Positions 1-23,567 of a stretch of DNA of 64,000 bases are shown one piece after another (the stretch's first letter is position 1; each line of letters begins with the position of its first letter). The DNA is from Allolobophora icterica (lineage: Eukaryota; Annelida; Clitellata; Crassiclitellata; Lumbricidae). The position numbers were made by a program, and so were the translations under genes. The DNA is taken from contig OY744608.1 of NCBI GenBank assembly GCA_963556255.1, positions 12,626,519-12,690,518 of the forward strand. Reading direction: 5' to 3'. The notes under the pieces are model-generated. The model made no database searches. It was not told where the DNA came from and was given only the letters and a program-made list of their open reading frames with translations.

Positions 1-958
1 GTGCCATAAACGTCTTCTTTCCTGACAACATCTCCATTGTTACTAGGCACAACCCCAGTGTATAGTGGATGAGTAATTACCTTAGCTTGCTTTATCTTAC
101 CAAAGTTACATTTATTTAGCATACTAAAGGTGACGTGACAGAATGCTGTTTAACAGGCCTGGTTATCATGACCTTCTTGCTTTGGTTGTTCAAGTAATTT
201 GTTTGATTTATTTATGGTATTTGTGTGAGGCATACAGGTGTCCAAAGAAGTCAATATATATATCAGTCATTTGTCATCTAAGCTGCTTTTTATGTATTCC
301 TATTTGTAGCCTCTGCTAAACATTTTTCACATAAGTAAGTCAACAGTACTGTTGGCAAATTGAGTGAGTTCTGCAGCTGTACATTGCTCTTTATCAAATT
401 GTGCTGCTCTTCGGTGTTAAAATAAGGCACTTTCCAACGAGTAGCATGACTTCGTTTCACACAGGAATGGTATGAGGTTCCTTCAAACAGAATCACATGA
501 ATTACTTCCTCACAAGAGTCACTTAAATTGCTTGTAGGGTGTTCAGTTACATCTTTACACTGTAATGCAGTTTTTCTAAATGTTAACAGTTTAAAAAATA
601 AGGAACTTTGAAAAGATGCGTTTTTTATATGATATTACAGCATTGTTTGGCTATCGCCTACAGTTGATCTTTAAGAAGTCTTAGTGAGTTCTTAAAATTT
701 ACTTTACTAAAGTGCAGATACATACTGTACAGTAGATACCTTGGTTTGATCAAGGAGAAATTGAAGTGTTCATTTACCACACCATTCCTGGTTCATCTCT
801 GGTAAATTGGCAATTCATGATTCAATCAAGCACATCATTTGGGAAGTTTTGTAATATAGTTCAGTCGCAAATGTTTTGTTTCCACATCAAGTTGTTCTGT
901 GCGTCTCTGATAATTTCTTTTAGGCAGAATAATGAGCATTGTCTACCTTTGTTTGTAG
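1..958. other. intron 5' of the CDKL2-like gene; nothing recognised
   Basis: This AT-rich stretch ends in a splice acceptor (pyrimidine-rich tract then TTTGTAG, to 958). I looked for the kinase N-lobe (glycine loop, VAIK lysine, helix C) in all frames and did not find it, so those exons should lie left of the window. Confidence 0.5.
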
Positions 959-11019
<10,061 letters not shown>

Positions 11020-11322
11020 CAAGATCGAACATCACCTAATAGGATCGGACTGATGCTCAACTCATCATATTCTGTACTTTCAACTGTAATTGTTGACATA
11101 ACATTTCCAACTACTCGTGCCTTTCTGCTTACTGTTACTTACTATTCAGAATGATATACAGTAGGTGTGTATTGCATTAAGAGTTATGTGATATGTGTTG
11201 TATCACATTTCTAGCTATCTGTGCCTTATACTAAAAATAATTTATTTCTATTAGTATTGTTGTTGTGTTGTATCAATTGAAAAAAGTTCAACATACGAGG
11301 CTGGCAAGAGTTGTCTATCTGA

Positions 11323-11328
11323 ATTAAA
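11323..11328 (+). terminator. candidate poly(A) signal ATTAAA of the CDKL2-like gene
   Basis: ATTAAA about 300 bp after the stop codon, followed by a T/G-rich tract (TCTTTGTTCTTTGTGTTT). It is a common variant of AATAAA; position and context are the only support. Confidence 0.35.
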
Positions 11329-11822
11329 CAACAAAATCTTTGTTCTTTGTGTTTAGGGAACTTAACTCTCTTCTATATGTCAGTTGTCTCTCCAACGTTA
11401 TTCCCTTTATCTGTTCCTTGATCTCAAACAAAAACTCAGTTAAGTTATCATAATGCTGGACAACGGAAAAGAACTATCTGCATTGTCTGATCGCCACTGA
11501 TAACATTTTCAGTGCTTCAGGAGTTACCAACACACCTGCTAGAAGATACTGTGGACGAGTACTATAAGCTGTCAAGCATTGTGCTCCGTGAAGCCACATC
11601 AAAGCCGTAGCTATAAGTAGTTTGCAGTACTGTCTTATTGTTGCTTAACACATGATCCATAACATTTTGTTTGTCTGTCTGAACAATGAAATCCAGGAAA
11701 GTTAGCTACCTGGCTCATTGAGCCATAATGCATAAAAAGCCACCAGGTGTTGTATTTAAAGGTTGTGTGTACAATTTACTTCCAACTGAGGTATCTGTTT
11801 GATCTGAGTTATGAAGAGTCCA

Positions 11823-11922
11823 GTTAGTGTCACTTGTCAAAATGGCCTAATGTCACTGGTCAAAATGACCCAATGTCACTTGTCAAAATGGTCTAATGTC
11901 ACTTGTCAAAATGGCCTAATCC
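11823..11922. repeat. 23-bp tandem repeat, four copies
   Basis: Four consecutive copies of GTCACTTGTCAAAATGGCCT plus AAT with one to three substitutions each. Confidence 0.85.
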
Positions 11923-14900
11923 AGAGAGCAAAGCAAATTCTTCTGACTGATGATTTATCAAACTTAGCTTCAAAACAGATTAACATCTCCAAAATGCTAA
12001 AACTATCACAGTTCTGTTCGTATTTACAGTTTACAAAGGCTAATGTGCAAAGAGCAAAGCACAAAACACCTACAGTTTTCATCAATTGTGAATTCATTTA
12101 ACCTCAAAAGTTGTCCTTGAAATCTGCAAACAAAACAGTGACTGAGCTGCTCCTGGCTATATGCAGTAGTGATCTTTACTAAAAAAATCAACACATTCAT
12201 TCTAGAGTGGCATTTTAAATTCTCAGTATGGTCATCAAATCATAAAGCATGCTAATAAGATTAGTTAAATTAGTCCATGAAAGATGTGCAACTCTGCACA
12301 TGTACATTTCTATACAATACAGTGCAAGTTAACCCATTAAAAAACTGTTTTAGTCTGTCACAACAAGGTGCTAGACAAATTTTTTCCAATAAACTAGAAT
12401 TTGACCAACAATATCACTCAGTGCTCAACTTTACTTTACACGAAAATCTTGACTCGTACAGAAACCAAAACTCACAAAAAACTAATCTGGATTCAAGTTT
12501 CTGTCTCGAAACTAGTACCAATCAACTAAACACCAACGAAACCCTCGTGCAAGTAAATTAACTAGATTACCATCAAACTCAAGTCACACACTACAGACAT
12601 CCAATCAAGACAAGGTTATTAGCCTAATTTTCAACCTTCCAACTACTCCACAGAAATCCAGTTGAGAAATGGAAGGTCATATGCTCCAAAAACGAAAATT
12701 CAGTCCATATTCTTGGACATCATTCCAAGTTCTGTGAGGTCAGTGTGCCAAACTCAGTCCATGCTACAGAGATGTGATGCAAATGGTTTGACCTTAATAA
12801 AAGGTCATAATTATAGTATTTATATACTATAAATCCCATCTTAGTCACAAATTACACTTCCAGCTGCTGATCAGTATCAATGCCTTGCCCCCAGCAAAGC
12901 CCACTGTTCAGGTCACTTCCTATAGCTGACAGTCTGAATGGAAAATTGATTACAACCATTAAAAGAACTTTTCGACAAGTGAAGAAAACCATAAAGGAGA
13001 TCAAAGAAGTATGACAAATTATTTAGCATGTAAACCAGGATAAGCAAAGAGATCTTGTCTGTTCCAGAGACAAATCAATATCATGCAATACTTCATTTAC
13101 CAGTGCACTGGATTTAATTTACACCTCATACACTGTTGCATCTAAAATGTATAACGAATGCATAGAATTTAATCTGGCATAAGATCAGGGCATCTATCAC
13201 TCATCCTTGTGCAACTGCAGTATAGGTTATTAAGTCTTGTTCAATAAGGCTGTGCACACGAAAATGAGAATCTATATCTGAATATTTAAGTAGCTCCTTC
13301 ACAACCTTTCAAAAGTACGGCATCACATTGACAGCAAGAGGCATAAATGAGTTTTCTGTGTGAAGCACAAATATCAACTTCCACCAGAACAAAACCATTG
13401 ATTTTGTTACACAAATCGTTTTCTATAGACATACACATTGCATCAAGAGCATTGCAAATGATACACAAAAAGCAGAACTACCAAGACCTACAAAGCTCAC
13501 CATTAGGTTACCAGATCCAAAGAAATTGGGTCAGGTCAATTTTCTTGCAAGCCCGACACTGATATTTTGCAAACTGTATCCACCAAGTCAGTGTATTAAA
13601 ACTCTGCTACAAAAAGGAATGCATCTAACACAGCAAACGACTCATTAATACTTGAATACTGACTAGTCTAAGACAACTACAATTTTATGACAAATTATAA
13701 CTGAAAACTGTATTTTCAATACCTGTATGTTCTTATTCAAAACTCAATCGTTTGTACTCAGTGCTCAAACTCAACACACAAGAATGCCCTAACAAGCCAT
13801 CAGGCTATGTCCCGTATAAATGACGTGCATAGCCATGTCAGGTCCTTTCCTCTACGTCAATTCGATGAGTGATTAAAAGCTTATGGACTGCCTCAGTGAC
13901 TGTAAACCATTCCCATCTGGTTTCAGTTTTAGCCTCTTCACAAGGCAAAAGCACATCTAATTCTGCGTGAAGATGTAGGACAAGGGTATAATTACAGGAA
14001 ACTTGCCAAGAGAAATCACTTCATTTTAGATAGAAGTATGTGTATTCTCATGGCCAGCTTAACACATATATTTGCATGTGTTGTCTTTACTATGCTCCAA
14101 TTCTGTTGGTTTTCTAAACTGAAAAACCAGTTACCTGGTAACTTACCACAGTTCACTACCTATTTACTGGACATGGTTGAACCAAGGACATAATCCAACC
14201 AACTGCTTGATCTCAACTTTCCTGACCTCTAATAAGCCATAGTATCTGAGCACCACAACACAATACAATGCAATATGGAATTCGATAACATACCCTTGAA
14301 CTAACTCTCTCGTGCAGAATACGCAAAGATTTTACAAAGAAACATGAAGAAGATCTATTTATAGTTGGCAAACAAATTCTGACTCTGCTGATGTGCTACA
14401 AGCATGAAGAGAATATAACAATGAATTGAAGATGCTGGATGCGTCAAACACTGTTGCCAAATGAAAAAATCTTTGGGAAGATACCGCATTTATGAGGATT
14501 GTCCAAAGACACAACAGAGCTGAGCCAAAATGCAGCTTGTTCTAAAAACTTCTACATAAATAAACCACCATAAATATCATTGTATCATGCATAAGATATA
14601 ATATCACTCTAGTCAGAACATCAATTACAAACAGTCAGTCACTCCTTAAACATGACACAAACACTGTAACACCCGGTTCCATGCACCCATGACACCATGC
14701 GAGTCATGCATGACATGTCCTCCATTTGCTCTGCATCTTAAGACACAAATGCATTTGTCATGTATATCATGTGTACAAACACACTGCACTCATGATGCAT
14801 GAAATGCAAATGAACCTCAATGCCATGCCATTTTTGTGCATGAATAGGAACATCAGCGTTATTCGCCATGCATGTGCAGATCACATCTCAACTGGTGCTG

Positions 14901-15291
14901 GACACATTGACAAAAATTATCCTATACAAAATATGACCGAACGGCCACAAACGCATCATAGAAACTGTGCAATAACTACCTGGTAGTGATCACAAGTTTC
15001 TGAAGTTAAAACCAATACTAAAATAGACCACATTTCACCTAAAGTTGTGATAAATACTTTTAAATACCTCAACCAAATATCCTGAAACACCCAAACGACT
15101 ACAGAAAAAAAGACGTGAATATCTTAAAATATTGCAATGTCTATCTGCCACAGCTGCTTTAATGTAAAAACACAGAAATTGTAAACAAGGTGCAGACAGT
15201 AAGCACATAATGTAAATAATTTTGTCTGTTGACGTTGCCGTGGTAACCCATCTAACTCGGTAACCTTGGCAACTAATATGGTCACCGTGAT

Positions 15292-18200
15292 TCATCCATT
15301 GGTGGTCAATGGAGTTGAATGAACATCAGCCACAGCATTATGGCCGGTGTTCTGCCTTGTGTTGTGCAACTGAGCCTAAAATGTAAACACAATTAAGTCT
15401 TAATTTATGCCACGTAAAACTAATTTAACTCTCTAATTATGCCATGTAAAATTAATTTAACTCTCATTTTATGTCAGGTACAAATTATTTAAATTTCATT
15501 TTATGCCAGGTAAAACTAATTTAGCTCTCATTTTATGCCAGGTAAAACTAATTTAGCTCTCATTTTATACAAGGTAAAACTAATTTAACTCTCATTTCAT
15601 GTCAGCTAAAACAATTTTGACACATTACAAATGTATTGGCATCATGCATTTGTAAAGGATGAATTATGGGATTAATTTTCCAATCGGCAGCCAGACTTAT
15701 TGTTTCTTAGATCAAGCATGTCATAGGAAATTGTATTCCAGCCTTCTTAAATCTAGTAAACTCTCACAAAAGTGCAGAAAATGGGAGTTTGACATAATTC
15801 GTCTGATGGCAAATTAAACTATTATTTTAAGAAACATATTCTACTGTTATTTTTAATTTAAAAAAATTAAAAGACATTTAAAAACTGAACAGACACTTAT
15901 AACATCAAACAATTAGCACAGCCTCAAAGGCACATGCAACGACCCTGAATCTACAGTGAACTGTCACTGCAGACTGGGGGATACTGATGCAGTTTGTCAG
16001 ATGTCCCATTTAAAGCATTATTTATATTACTATATTTTTAGTCCTCCACTATACTAAAAACTATACAGCCTAGACAGAAAGTCTCAAGCTATGTTTTAAC
16101 TCTTTAACGACGAGCTGCATTGGTTTCCCAGTCACTTTTAGTACACCCTTGTCGTTAAAGCCTAACATGAGAAAAGCACTGAATATGGCAAATGACATGG
16201 CATAATAATCGAGTAATGAACCAGCATAGTTCTGAACAATAGCTGTGTATAAAGTTATGAAGAGTCCTGCACTTTACAATATAAATATAATTTTCGGTTC
16301 CATTTGTGAAGAAAGTTCTTACCAATTTGTTTTCAAGTGTAGTGATGAATTCTTGTTGTTCTATCATAAGCATCTGAAGTGATGTCAATTTTGTTCTTAA
16401 CTCGTTGTTTTCCTGTTAAGAAGATATGCAGCTCAAGTGAGTTCCGATTAACAGAAAGTTTTGAGCAAACCAAAACTTGATGAGAATTAATCTCATGCTC
16501 AGCAATCACTCAGATGAACAGCCATATGATTCATAGAGTGAATAACTGACTTAAGGAATGACTGACTGGCTTACGGAATGACCAACAGACTTAAGGAATG
16601 AATGACTAGCTTATGGAATGACTGACTGACTTAAAGAATGAATGACTGACTTAAGAACTGACTTAAGGAATGACTGACTGACTTAAGGAATGAATAATTG
16701 ATGTAAGAAATGATTTATGAATGACTGAATAACTGCCTTAACGAATGAATGACTGACTTAAGGAACGAATGACTGAAGAAAGGCAGGATTACGAATGAAG
16801 AGAGCAACGGAAAGCTGGATCAGCAACTGAATGAATGTATCAATCATTCAAACAATGAGTTGCTCAGGAAAGAACGAGTAAAAATTCAACAAAGTAATCA
16901 ATTAATCAATCAGTCAAATGCAATAATAGGCAAACAAATTTGCAACAAATCAATCAATGAGAAAATAAATGACTAGTTATCACAGTCATTGGTCATATGT
17001 AAAATCAATATTACCAGTAACTGTGTGTCTTTTAGGAGCTGTTGGCATGTGGTGGTTATCAAACAGGTAAATGCTTCTGGCATCTGAATTGCCACTTGGT
17101 CACAATTGAAGCCCACCGTTATTTCACAGTAAATCAAATTGTTTGACCACCTCATTAACATTAACTGCAGGAATTTTTTTAGGGTGGGGGTCAACTTTTT
17201 GCAGGGGGCAAAATTTTTGCATGTGGAGGCAAGTGATGTTTTTGCATAGAATGAACACAGGACACATGAGAACTTTAAAAATAAATAATGGTCAAGGACT
17301 TACCTAAATAATTAAGTGTTTTTGCAATGAAAATCGTGTTGGGACTGTTGTAATAATCATAATAATCAAAAGATTTAATTTTTTGTAAAATATTTGCAAA
17401 TCCAGGGGGCAAATGCCACAGTTGCCCCTCCCCCAAACGCCCATGATGAACATTAGACGACTTACTGTACAGTAATGGCCACCTAGCAGTTGACAGTGCA
17501 GTTAATCTACTGGAAAGCATTTCTAAATGTTCGATACATCTTTAGTGATTCTAAGAGCAAGAGTTAAAAGCATTCTAACTACAGTACAGTGCCACTCCCT
17601 TAACACTAAAGCAGAGGGCTAGTGTGAACAATTCACGTTAATCTAACTTCATCTTTACTGATGCCAAGTCCCTTTCAGCAACAATGGTTTTAATAAAAGT
17701 TAGTTCCTTTATTGCAAACTGATATTTCAGTTTGTCCTGTTTAGTAACAATAAGAACTACAAGACAACCCACAATCCTGTTAACGACCAGAGGGATTAGT
17801 TTTCCATGAATTTTAGTACATGCTCGTCATTAAAGGGTTAAACAACTACAAAACCTTAAACCAATACAAAGGTAACCAACTGTGATTGGTGCGAGGATAC
17901 TTGTTACAATGGCAACCCTGTTATGGTTGAAAATGTCCATTTAGGACTGCACAGTTTCCTTAAAATGGTGTTACACAAAGGAACAAGCTCATTTACGATT
18001 ACCAGTACAGTTACAAGTAGTTCTAGCGCGTTACACGTAGTTCTAGCATTAGCTGCTCTGCCTCCTCTCTCTGGCAACTGGACTCGTACCTCCACTGGAC
18101 ATCAATATCTGGACAAACTCTCTAAAATAGCTCTAGTAGCGCTTTAGAAATTTGGAGCTTACGATTACAAAATGCTTCATGACCAACCATTGCAAGGTGT

Positions 18201-20301
18201 TCATACGAAGGTGAATCCTCTCTCAACTCAGCCATCTGCAAAGAATTCTTTCCCGCTTCCTAAACGAAGAAAACTGCTTGGTTACACAGAATAGAAAAAT
18301 GAATAGCGTACCATGATTTAATTAGATATTAGTGATTCAAATGAGTTCACCACAGTGTTACATTTATTGAACAACCAGTGTTGCATTAAATTAACTGATA
18401 TTAAATACACAGGGGCAAGTCAAGTCAAAGAACTTTCAGACAGCACAAAAGTATTTCTTACAGCTCTACAAGACATCCAGGCAATTAATAACTATGTTAT
18501 TGCATATTCATTTGCGTCCAGCAGTCAATAAAGTATCTACTAAAGAATCTAGCATTTTAAGTACCTATGAGTAATCAACATCACAATAACTAGTTACTAG
18601 TAATATAATTAAATTAAATATACTGGTAAGCAAATAAAATAACATTGAATACTAATATAAAAACAAATATTTTTGTATGTAATCAGATAGTAAGTCTGTA
18701 AAGAATCACGGAATCAGTTCAGTCACAATTTTCAGTTTACGACTAGCTTTCCATTTATGGTGTAAGACAAACTGTCGTTATAACACAACTATTCATTTTT
18801 AAAAGCAATCAGTTTAAATTTCCATTTTATGCTTACAAACGTTTTACATAAAATTTACACTTACATTAGAAAAAATCTGATGCTATAGTTTAACCTCCAT
18901 TATTAATGACATTCTAGTAAATAATGACACAATGACAAACTAATCACACAATACTTGATGAATGAAATTAGTAACTAAGTAATAACAATGTGCAGCAAAC
19001 AAATGTATGCTTACCTCCTGCATAGAGAAATAACCCAAATTGTTGTTTTTCGAATCAAGGTAACTACTTTTGCTTAATTCATCCTGGCAAAAACACGACA
19101 TCAGCAGAAAAAAATTTATTTTTTATTCTTATTATTGCACATTTATATTATTATTTTCATAAACTATTATTGTAATATTGCATTTATCAAGCACACAAGG
19201 TCAGTTAATCTGAGATGCGAGACAAATGTGCACGAACAACTTGTCCAATGATCATTAAACGGAATCCACTCAGTAGGCTAGAACCCAAAATCGTTGGATT
19301 GCAGAAGCAGCATGCTACCAAATAGACCACCGTGCCTCACAGTTCAGAAACACATCGGCCACATTACAACTGTAGCTTTCACATCCCTATCCAGGATACT
19401 CTATGCTTCACCTGCATGGTGAGCATTTACAATCCAAGGCAATGGGGTAGACTGGGAGGGTCTTATGCCATTTCATCAGAGAACGCTACCTCCCGGAAGA
19501 CACCCCCTCCATACAGCAGCGCTGCCGCTTGGCCGACTCTCACCTCTTCGCCGCTGTGTGGAATATTCAGGGGCATGTCCTGCATGATCTGCTGCCACCT
19601 ATCACACGCACAGGCCACTTCCTGTGCCCACGAGCTCATGACCTGGGAATCTCGACCACTAATAGCTTGGCTAGGAAAACATTCATCATCAGCAGCTTAA
19701 TATGCGCAATGGATAAAAAATAATATAAATGGGGCATATTTGATACAAATATTAGCAGCTGATATCAACATATCATTAGATGTATATAATCTGTATAAAA
19801 ATGTTTACGTTGCTGTACACCAAAATGCGGTTTGCAACTGGTTCCAATAAAGAATATTCTATTCTATTCTAAATTTTCTATTCTATTAGATTGATGCAGC
19901 AAAGCAGTATATGGTACAACTATCAATGCATGGTCCGTGCCAGAAAGCCAGTTTACAAAATAAATGCTGGTTTAACTCAAGAACCACAGTTTAAAAAAGA
20001 CACTGATGATTGTACAGGAAAGAAAAAGAATTTAAGACATCACAGGAGGCATCATGAGATCATACTATTGTTATTACTACTACAATTATAATTATTATAA
20101 ATTATTATTGTTATTATTATTATAATCATCATCATTGTTATCATCATCATTATTGTTATATTATTAATATCATTATTATTATGTTACATGGCTAACCCTG
20201 CTTAGTGGGCATATAGCCCTTTTGCGTTACCATTTGTCGCCAAAACTTACCTGCCTTTTTTGTACACTGATTTTTGTTGTTTTTTTGGTTACAATAAATC
20301 C

Positions 20302-20334
<33 letters not shown>

Positions 20335-23300
20335 CGTTGCCTTTGTTATAGCATGTATGATTAATTGCCTTGTAGCCTGGACTGTTACAGGCTCGCTCAA
20401 TCAGTCACACAAATTTCCTTGACAGGATGCAGTTGTCCTTTCCTAATCTCAGATAAGAGTGACAACCTTGCACATTCAGAGTCCTGAGTAAAACTCAAGA
20501 CAATATAAAGCATCATGAGATTTCTCACCTGGCAGATGAGCACTCCAAGGTCGAGCAACAGCGTTCGACACATTTCAATGTCATTCATTACGTCGTCTTG
20601 TGTTTCTCGATCCAGAACGACAAATTCGTCACCAACTGGCATTGGCGAGTCTGGCATTTCCTGAATTGTGCCGGACAACCGATTTACGCCTGTGAAGTCA
20701 AGTGAGGTCGGCCGCAAGTTGTCGAAGCACAAGAATGGCAGTTCAGTTCCAGTGGATGGACATGACAAACGTTTCCTGAAATAGGATAAACAGAAATCAG
20801 AAGTTTGCAGACAATGGATCTTCATTACAATGCCACCTTTGAGACCCATTTCAATTTTAACAAGTGGCTTCATAATAAAGCAGTATTTAAAGTTGAATTA
20901 ACTTTGATGTCATTGTTACAAAACACGTAACAGAATTTGCATTATTATGATGATAGTTATAAGGATATTTTGGTGTAGTGTGAACTGATGGTCCATGTAA
21001 CACACAAAAACATAATGCAGCTAATTAATGCAACACAATTTATTAATAATAATCATGCATGTTATACGTATGCCCTAGCATATAATCAAAGTACGGCAGA
21101 TGTAAAGATGTATGCTTAGTACTGTAAAAGGTAAACTAAGTTCATTCCACGCATTACTTCAGTCTCTTCAGCTCAGTGACACGGCAGACTAATGCCCTAC
21201 AGTCATTCTCACAGCTCTAATCTAACCTGACTTCTGTAAATCTAATCTAAAAACTTAATCTACTGACTTCTATAATGCCGTTATCACAACGCATAAAGGA
21301 TCACTCGATGACTGGCTCATATGACTCTTTTGGGAATCACAGCAACATATAATGAACAGTAGAAAATACTACATGTATCATAATTCATTTCATGTATGTC
21401 ATATTTCTGATCCCATGGTGTGATAAGCACTGGGGGTAATTGTGACAAGCATTGAAAACAGAATATCTCTGGGAAACTAAAAAGGAGACTCGAAAGGGCC
21501 CCGTTTGCCCAGCCATATCACAGATTCATCATGACATCTGAGCAATTACTATTAATTAACATTACTTAGGGGCCTAACAAAATTAACAAACAATCCTGTG
21601 GATTTTGAAAACTGCTAAGCAAGGGAGATGAAGTGCAAAGACTGTGCCAAAACTGCACTAAATCTGAGTCACATAACACGCTAACAATTACTAATGATCC
21701 TTAAGATGCAGTGACAGTGTTACCTTGCAGCTGCACCTTTAAATTAAAGATAGTGTTTAATTACAATTATAATGTTATGCAACATATGTACTGGTTATGT
21801 ATCTACATACTTAGCGGAGTGTCTTTAAGGTGCATTCTATCTCACAAAAGCCTATGCTAGCCTGATGTTCCATGAAGTAAGTATAGAAAGTACACCATTA
21901 TGCAAACAATGCTTAGATAATGAGAAGCACCATCATTAGCAGACTCCATCAGTCATGCAGACCCCACCAATGGATTCCCATCCAGAGTTTTCAACGTTGT
22001 ATATACCCATTCCAATCTGAGACTGAAAAACAACACTCAGAGGTGCAAAAAGAATTCTACTAGAAATTAGAATCAGACTACAAATCACCTTTCTCTTGCT
22101 CCTGGAATTCCTGGAATAGTCATTTTCACCCTTCGGTTTTTGTCTGCAGTCTCTCGGAGAGTCACATACCCACTCACACTGGCCAGGACATCATTAGCAG
22201 CATTTCGTGTCTCATTTCTATCAAATGTGTCTGGATGTCGCTTGTTAAGCTTCGGTTCAGACCGACTGGAACAAGATGGCCGCCCTCCGTCTGGAACCTT
22301 GTCCTTTTCCGAGCCACGCCTGGCATGCAATGAGTGATTTAACTTTTGGTTATTGTAGACCATGTTCATGCGATCTATTGATTCGGTATAGACTGGATCT
22401 CTACTTCCCTTCCCTTCGAGTTCGTTGAAGCTTGTGCAAGAGAAACCCATCGTGTCGACCATGAGGTCATCCGAGTTGAGGCTGTCAATAGAGGTCGTTT
22501 CAAGCGAGTCGATCTTAGCGATTGGGGCTTTGAAAACGTTTCTCCCTGGCTCCAAGGACAACAGAGCACTCTCCGATTCGCTCGCCTTTCCCGAGTCCTC
22601 ACATGACGTACTGTTACTCATGCAGTCGATCTCTTTCATCCTCTCGTTCCCTCTTTCAGTGATCTGCTCTTGCAACGGCATGACCGCCAACTGATAATTG
22701 CTGTAACCATCCACAATCGGTTTAGACTTTGCATGACTGAAAAGCCCACATGGAAAAGAAAGGTGTTTCTTTGAAACCACAAACAGCCTTCCACTGCCCG
22801 CCTGGTCAAAGTCAGAATCAGGTTGGACATGCTTCTCGCAAGAAACGCTATTTCCCTTCACAACGACCTCTGGTGCAAAGGCATCTGTTGTGACCACTTT
22901 TCTGTAAACACAATCCACATCACCGAGATATTCGACTTTTGGGCTTCCCGCCGATAGGCCACAAGATATCTGCTCAATGACATCTCCAAGGTTTTCTTCT
23001 GAAGGTATTTCGTCAGCACATGGCTCTGACTTCTCGGGAGAAAAGTTGTTCTCGTCTTCTAGTTCTACTGCACGTAAGCTCAACTTACTTGAAACGCGAA
23101 GCAGTGCAACGGAGTCGTTGTTCTGGCCAGGAATGGGTACGCCACGGGAATTCAGGTCATCATCATTGCGGACGCAGCTAAAGCACGGAAAACACGCCAC
23201 AGACGGAGACTTCTTCCTGTCTGCATCTTTCAAGCTAACCGAGGAATTGCGTACGTCTGACGGCGAACTCCTAGCGGAATTATCGTTTGCGCAAGTGAGA

Positions 23301-23443
23301 TGTTCATACGCCCTGCCCGAATTTACATTGCTTGCATGCGTCTTCTTGTTTTTGTTCTTTTCCCTCTGGTTATTGCTGGATAATCGACCATGCCTGGCAT
23401 GGCCGTTATTGCGGTCGGCAAGCGACGATTGACTGGAACCCAT
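15292..23443 (-). CDS. CCSER: CCSER-family-like serine-rich coiled-coil protein with N-myristoylation signal
   Basis: Minus-strand exons in transcription order: 23443-22089, 20775-20529, 19083-19015, 18259-18188, 17083-17015, 16412-16323 and 15375-15292 (TGA). Junctions are GT-AG and phases agree, giving 661 residues. The start MGSSQSS fits N-myristoylation (Gly2, Ser6), and Cys84, Cys87 and Cys90 could be palmitoylated. Residues 1-450 are Ser-rich and look disordered. Two segments support CCSER1/2: TTSIDSLNSDDLMVD (317-330), like the conserved SIDILN...DDLMLD motif, and FVVLDRETQDDVMNDIEMCR continuing as TLLLDLGVLICQ (503-534), which aligns without gaps to the family block ending TQLLKLKRLLHQ. 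In both, a coiled coil follows, here about residues 595-634 (CQQLLKDTQLL, then ENNELRTKLTSLQ). CCSER function is poorly defined, with reported links to microtubules and mitosis. The 69-bp exon at 17015 is the least certain. Family assignment rests on short motifs. Confidence 0.78.
15400..15611. repeat. 32-33 bp tandem repeat, about 6.5 copies
   Basis: Unit TTTTATGCCAGGTAAAACTA plus ATTTAGCTCTCA, with the two central copies identical. It begins 25 bp from the last splice acceptor of the CCSER-like gene, so it occupies the 3' end of its last intron. Confidence 0.9.
16555..16800. repeat. degenerate GAATGACTGACTTAAG tandem repeat
   Basis: About twelve imperfect copies of a 16 to 18 bp unit, GAATGACTGACTTAAG, in an intron of the CCSER-like gene. 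Confidence 0.8.
18129..18170 (+). repeat. dispersed ~70-bp repeat, 3' part only
   Basis: Matches the right half of the consensus: TAGTAGCGCTTTAGAAATTT, then GGAGCTTACGATTAC. Confidence 0.45.
19425..19890 (+). mobile_element. LINE 3' end with (TATTC)n tail
   Basis: A decayed frame reads ADSHLFAAVWNIQGHVLHDL followed by LPPITRTGHFLCPRAHDLGI, which has the layout of the C-terminal end of non-LTR retrotransposon ORF2 (a HxLLP...R...LR.R.H segment before the stop). It is followed by a short 3' UTR and a (TATTC)n tail at 19852-19890. It lies between exons 2 and 3 of the CCSER-like gene in antisense orientation. Confidence 0.6.
20190..20336 (+). mobile_element. retroposon 3' end with (TTGA)n tail
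   Basis: A non-coding stretch ending ACAATAAATCC then seven units of TTGA or close variants. The tail type resembles that of the LINE ending at 39331, but the body differs. Family unknown. Confidence 0.4.
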
Positions 23444-23567
23444 TTCGCTCAGATAGATCCAACATCACACGGCCAACCGATCATCAGGTTCAACTCCAAT
23501 CCAATCTTCATTACCAATCACAGTTTCGAGTTTCAATGAAATTACGTCCCGGGGCGTAATACTCACC
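23444..23567 (-). other. probable 5' UTR exon sequence upstream of the CCSER-like start
   Basis: On the minus strand TTATTACAG|GG ends at 23568, so this could be a 5' UTR acceptor. However, the next bases (GGGTGAGTA) also look like a donor, so the exon edge could run either way. The promoter is then likely further right, possibly near 26.5-26.7 kb. Confidence 0.35.

Larger units (their letters stand above)
11020..15291. other. tail-to-tail intergenic region and 3' UTRs
   Basis: Between convergent stop codons at 11019 (plus) and 15294 (minus) I find no exon. At 11823-11922 a 23-bp unit (GTCACTTGTCAAAATGGCCT-like) is repeated four times. From about 12.0 to 15.3 kb the plus strand is A/C-rich, the opposite of the T/G-rich plus strand before 11.4 kb. 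This would fit a long minus-strand 3' UTR, but that is inference. Confidence 0.5.

Noticed and set aside
12787..12805. TGACCTTAATAAAAGGTCA, resembling an everted nuclear-receptor element and containing AATAAA
   Set aside because: A single short palindrome in AT-rich DNA; it is equally expected by chance, and its use as a poly(A) signal at 1.8 kb from the stop is unsupported.
17463..17525. Possible extra exon of the CCSER-like gene (minus strand, between acceptor ACATTTAG and donor GTAAGT)
   Set aside because: Splice-like ends exist, but the phase-0 reading required by its neighbours meets a stop.
22140..23432. Several 65-151 codon frames antisense to or overlapping the CCSER-like first coding exon
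   Set aside because: Shadows of the 452-codon minus-strand frame, which has the start, splice phases and motifs.
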